Shown piece after piece: positions 61,293 through 64,000 of a stretch of DNA of 64,000 nt. A program made the position numbers and the translations under genes. Positions within the stretch are counted from its first letter, which is position 1. Every line of letters begins with the position of its first letter. This stretch comes from Daucus carota subsp. sativus (lineage: Eukaryota > Streptophyta > Magnoliopsida > Apiales > Apiaceae). The notes under the pieces are model-generated. The model worked only from the letters and a program-made list of their open reading frames with translations, made no database searches and was not told the DNA's origin. The stretch spans positions 39,703,606 to 39,767,605 of the forward strand of contig NC_030387.2 of assembly GCF_001625215.2 (NCBI RefSeq), in the 5' to 3' direction.

Positions 61293-63458
61293 ATGGAGGG
61301 AAGTAGCTACCAGCCTTTTCAGAGAATCTTGAGGTTTGGGACGATAAATTTTAGTGATTATAAAGATCTTGAAGTGCCAAGTTTCCAAAATGCCGATGCT
61401 TTGAGTCAAGAGGTTCACAATTTAGCTCCGAAAGATTCGGTGAATGGAAATGAGAATGTCAAGGTAGGTCCTGTGGTGTCGAAAGATGCGAAGCATAAGA
61501 AAGAGAGATACCCTGTAAGGCCCAAGGTGGATGATTGCCTCTATTTTATGAAATATGGTTGGTGCAAGTTCGGATTCAATTGCAGATATAACCACCCATT
61601 CAATCAGTTAATCCAGGTATAACTACTTTAACTTGGTTGATCTTTTAAGTGGTGTGTGTTAATCTTTATATTAGAATGAATAAATTTAAAGTTTAGATGT
61701 GCAACTGATTCTTTGTTTGATTGAATAATGAATAAAATGGGGATCAGGACTATACTGATTCTTATAAAGTTTTAAAAAAATGTTTCTCCATAAATTTATT
61801 CTTTTTCTTGGTACATTGGAACATTCTTGTTGATTTACTAAATCCTAGGATTGTGACTGGTCATAAGTTTCTCTTATCTTGATAGAAATTTGACATCTTT
61901 AGTCCTGATTCGTGAATCGCATTTTACCCTGTTGATGATTATTCAGTGCGATTATTAGATTGTGGATCACTTTATTCTAGCGTTGGTGGTTAAATTAGAA
62001 TTATTATAAAATAGGGAATATTGATTGTATCCTTTCCTCAGGTCCCGTGAAAAACCTTGTCACTACTTATATATTGCTACAAGTGTATTCACTTCACACG
62101 GAAAATGAGGCTATGCCTGTCCTTTATGACGACATAAGAGGCCACAAGGCTTATTCACTTGACATGTAGCAAGCTACTCTATGTGAATTAAACAAGAATC
62201 TGCCAGATCGAGATCATCCTATTTCTCGTCTATAGCCATGAAAGCATTACTGAGAGAAATTCTGAAGAATAAAACTATCTTTTCTTCTTTTTTTTTTTGC
62301 CACAAGAATATAACTATCTTAAAAAACAAGAATATTATAAAAATACCGTCTTATACAACATAACTAAGCTTTTATCACACTCCCTCTAGTAATGTCAAAG
62401 AAGTGCAATAGGTAACAGTAAATAAAGACTTTAATTACTAACGGTCTTTGATATGTGCATGCTGAATAAATCGATTCAACACCCAAATCACTAAATAATC
62501 AGAATTAAAGGGTCATCTTTCATGTTTTATATTGATGATTTCTTTGTCTGGAGCTTTGGATAAAATACTATCTTCTACAATATAACTAAGCATTTATATT
62601 AACAAGTAGGTCTTTCTTTAGTATATCTATCACATTGTTTATTGATACAACATATGACTAGAAATTCCTGATATTGATATTTTTACATCTCGTAAATGTT
62701 CACATATGGGATATATGTGTATCAAGCTGTTTGCTTTTTTGAGCTTTTTATATCTACACGAATGACTCTTACTCTCTTAACAGACCAAGTTTCATTCGGA
62801 TGATACCTTAATACCTTAATTTGAGTTACTATGATATTTCTCCTTTACTGAAGGTTCCTTTAGAATACCATGATGCTCTTATATACACAGCAGCAGAATG
62901 GGGCCAGCCTATCGCTGCAGAGCTTCAGCTGCCAATGAAAACTTTATCAGCAGATGCCAAGGCCTACCAGCAGATGCCAAGGCCTATCAGCATATGCCCT
63001 CTAAATGATAAAGGCCTGCCTTTAAGGCCTGTAAGTGTTTCCCTAAATACTGTGCTGAAATATTAATTAATGTCTTTTAACATTCCCAAAACTACTTAAG
63101 CAGATTATTTTCTACCAGGTTGTTATAGGATGACTGTTTTCTGGTATGGTGTGTCTATTAAGGTGACCCGCATTCATATCTGTATACAAATAACTTCTTT
63201 TTATTCTTGATGATTTAGGATATGGAGGTCTGTACATTCTACAGTCGCTGCGGGGTCTGCAAGAAGGGACCAGCATGTAGATTTGACCATCCAGAAACTC
63301 TGGCGGTTCCAGCTGATGGATCAGAAGATTCTGCTGGATCAGAAGATTCTGCTGGATCAGAAGAAGCTGGGGTTCCTGCTGCTGGATCCCAAGATGCTCA
63401 GGGTCTTCCGGCTCAGTTATCCCAGCTTCCTGACCCGACCACCGAAGATGAAGCCTAA
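61293..63458 (+). CDS. CCCH zinc-finger protein, two fingers, 246 aa
   Basis: Three exons join at phase 0: 61293-61616, 62854-63030 and 63219-63458. Finger 1 ends exon 1 (CLYFMKYGWCKFGFNCRYNH, C-x8-C-x5-C-x3-H). Finger 2 opens exon 3 (CTFYSRCGVCKKGPACRFDH, the same spacing). CCCH fingers of this type bind RNA or DNA in plant C3H/ZFN proteins, most of which have five fingers and 350-500 residues, so this one is short and may be a reduced relative. The C-terminal 50 residues contain a repeat of SEDSAG from an 18-bp tandem unit, and exon 2 has a 21-bp tandem repeat (AYQQMPRPI...). The exon 2 acceptor (CTGAAG|GTTCC) is chosen for phase and could lie elsewhere. Confidence 0.8.
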
Positions 63459-64000
63459 TGAAGTCAGTCATTTATGCAGCAGACTGACTTTCTGCTTTAA
63501 AATTCTAGTTTATCTGAACACATGTCTTAATATTTCCGTTTACATTCTGCTGTTGTCGCAAACTCTTTAAGGGTTTTTTTCACCGTCGGATAAACATATC
63601 CCTCCTGTCTCTCATTTAATAATCGTGTATGCTTGATTTAGTTTCCATTTGACGTATTTTCAATTTTATTCTAGTTCTCAAAAAAGTTCCCCATGTATAG
63701 GTGTTCAGTTGTTATTGGTCATTCTCCTATAAACAAAAGTGGACGCTATATGCATGCACATATACTGAGAGATGGGCCTAAATGTCAACTTTTTAAGGTG
63801 TGTCCTGAAAATCAAATCTTATTTTTACAGTGTTGAGAGGGGGAGAGATATTAAGGTGTGTCCTAAAAATCAAATTTTACTTCTACAGTGGAGAGAGAGA
63901 GAGAGAGAGAGATCCAAAATACATATGATTTAAAACGTTAACATCACCAAACTCATACCTTCATCAAGAGAGTCCACTTGAATTACTTGCGCTTTAATAA
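63459..64000. other. 3' flank of the CCCH gene with a direct repeat
   Basis: Probable 3' UTR, then a direct repeat of about 40 bp (TTAAGGTGTGTCCT-A/G-AAAATCAAAT) at about 63793 and 63851, followed by a short (GA)n run near 63890-63912. Nothing else recognised. Confidence 0.4.

Overview
The window is nuclear DNA from a flowering plant, most likely a eudicot. It is AT-rich, its genes have GT-AG introns, its proteins belong to plant families (GRAS, DUF7950, 4CL-like, plant MPC1), and its spacers carry plant-type Stowaway MITEs, a MULE foldback, Helitrons, a TRIM and a probable solo LTR. The species cannot be fixed from sequence alone. A GRAS gene resembling RAD1, a family kept in plants that form arbuscular mycorrhiza, hints at a mycorrhizal host.

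Layout. 0.7-9.3 kb: a two-exon gene of unknown function (+), an intronless GRAS gene (-) and an intronless DUF7950 gene (-). 9.3-17.6 kb: gene-free, with Stowaway-like MITEs, a miniature LTR element (TRIM) and a 552-bp MULE-type foldback. 17.6-23.2 kb: a six-exon peroxisomal-type 4CL-like acyl-CoA ligase (-) and a four-exon mitochondrial pyruvate carrier gene, MPC1 (-). 27.7-51.2 kb: the outstanding region, a dense array of spliceosomal snRNA genes, all on the + strand. 52.3-55.2 kb: a six-exon adenylate kinase (-). 57.0 kb: a LOB-domain-like ORF without its cysteine block (-). 61.3-63.5 kb: a three-exon CCCH zinc-finger gene (+).

The snRNA array holds recognisable U1 (one canonical at 51.04 kb, one variant at 27.84 kb), U2 (two almost identical genes, 37.54 and 46.79 kb), U4 (29.34 kb) and U5 (28.65 kb). 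It also holds three U1-derived genes whose 5' splice-site-pairing end is replaced, a 30-nt U4 fragment, and an orphan U1 promoter with a Stowaway MITE where the RNA should begin. Each gene has the plant snRNA promoter: a USE (consensus RTCCCACATCG), about 31-33 bp of spacer (Pol II type), a TATA-like box, and the RNA start about 32 bp further on. Most have a 3' box like CA...AGTNNAA. U6 was not found. These RNAs supply the U1, U2, U4 and U5 particles, which recognise the 5' splice site (U1), the branch point (U2) and the exons (U5), or keep U6 inactive (U4). The array has grown by segmental duplication: a block of about 3.1 kb with a U1-like gene and U2 occurs twice, 9.25-9.3 kb apart, and its spacers carry two families of tandem repeats (about 126-140 bp and 110 bp). 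It has been cut by Helitrons, a probable solo LTR and MITEs. A fragment of a Moco-sulfurase/aminotransferase-V-like gene, apparently broken, is embedded in it at 32.5-34.0 kb.

The most notable point is the 27.84 kb U1. It keeps promoter, protein-binding loops and stems but has ACAUACCUG instead of ACUUACCUG at its 5' end, which would pair with CAG/GUAUGU instead of CAG/GUAAGU. snRNA ends and exon boundaries were placed by eye; no alignment or folding program was run.
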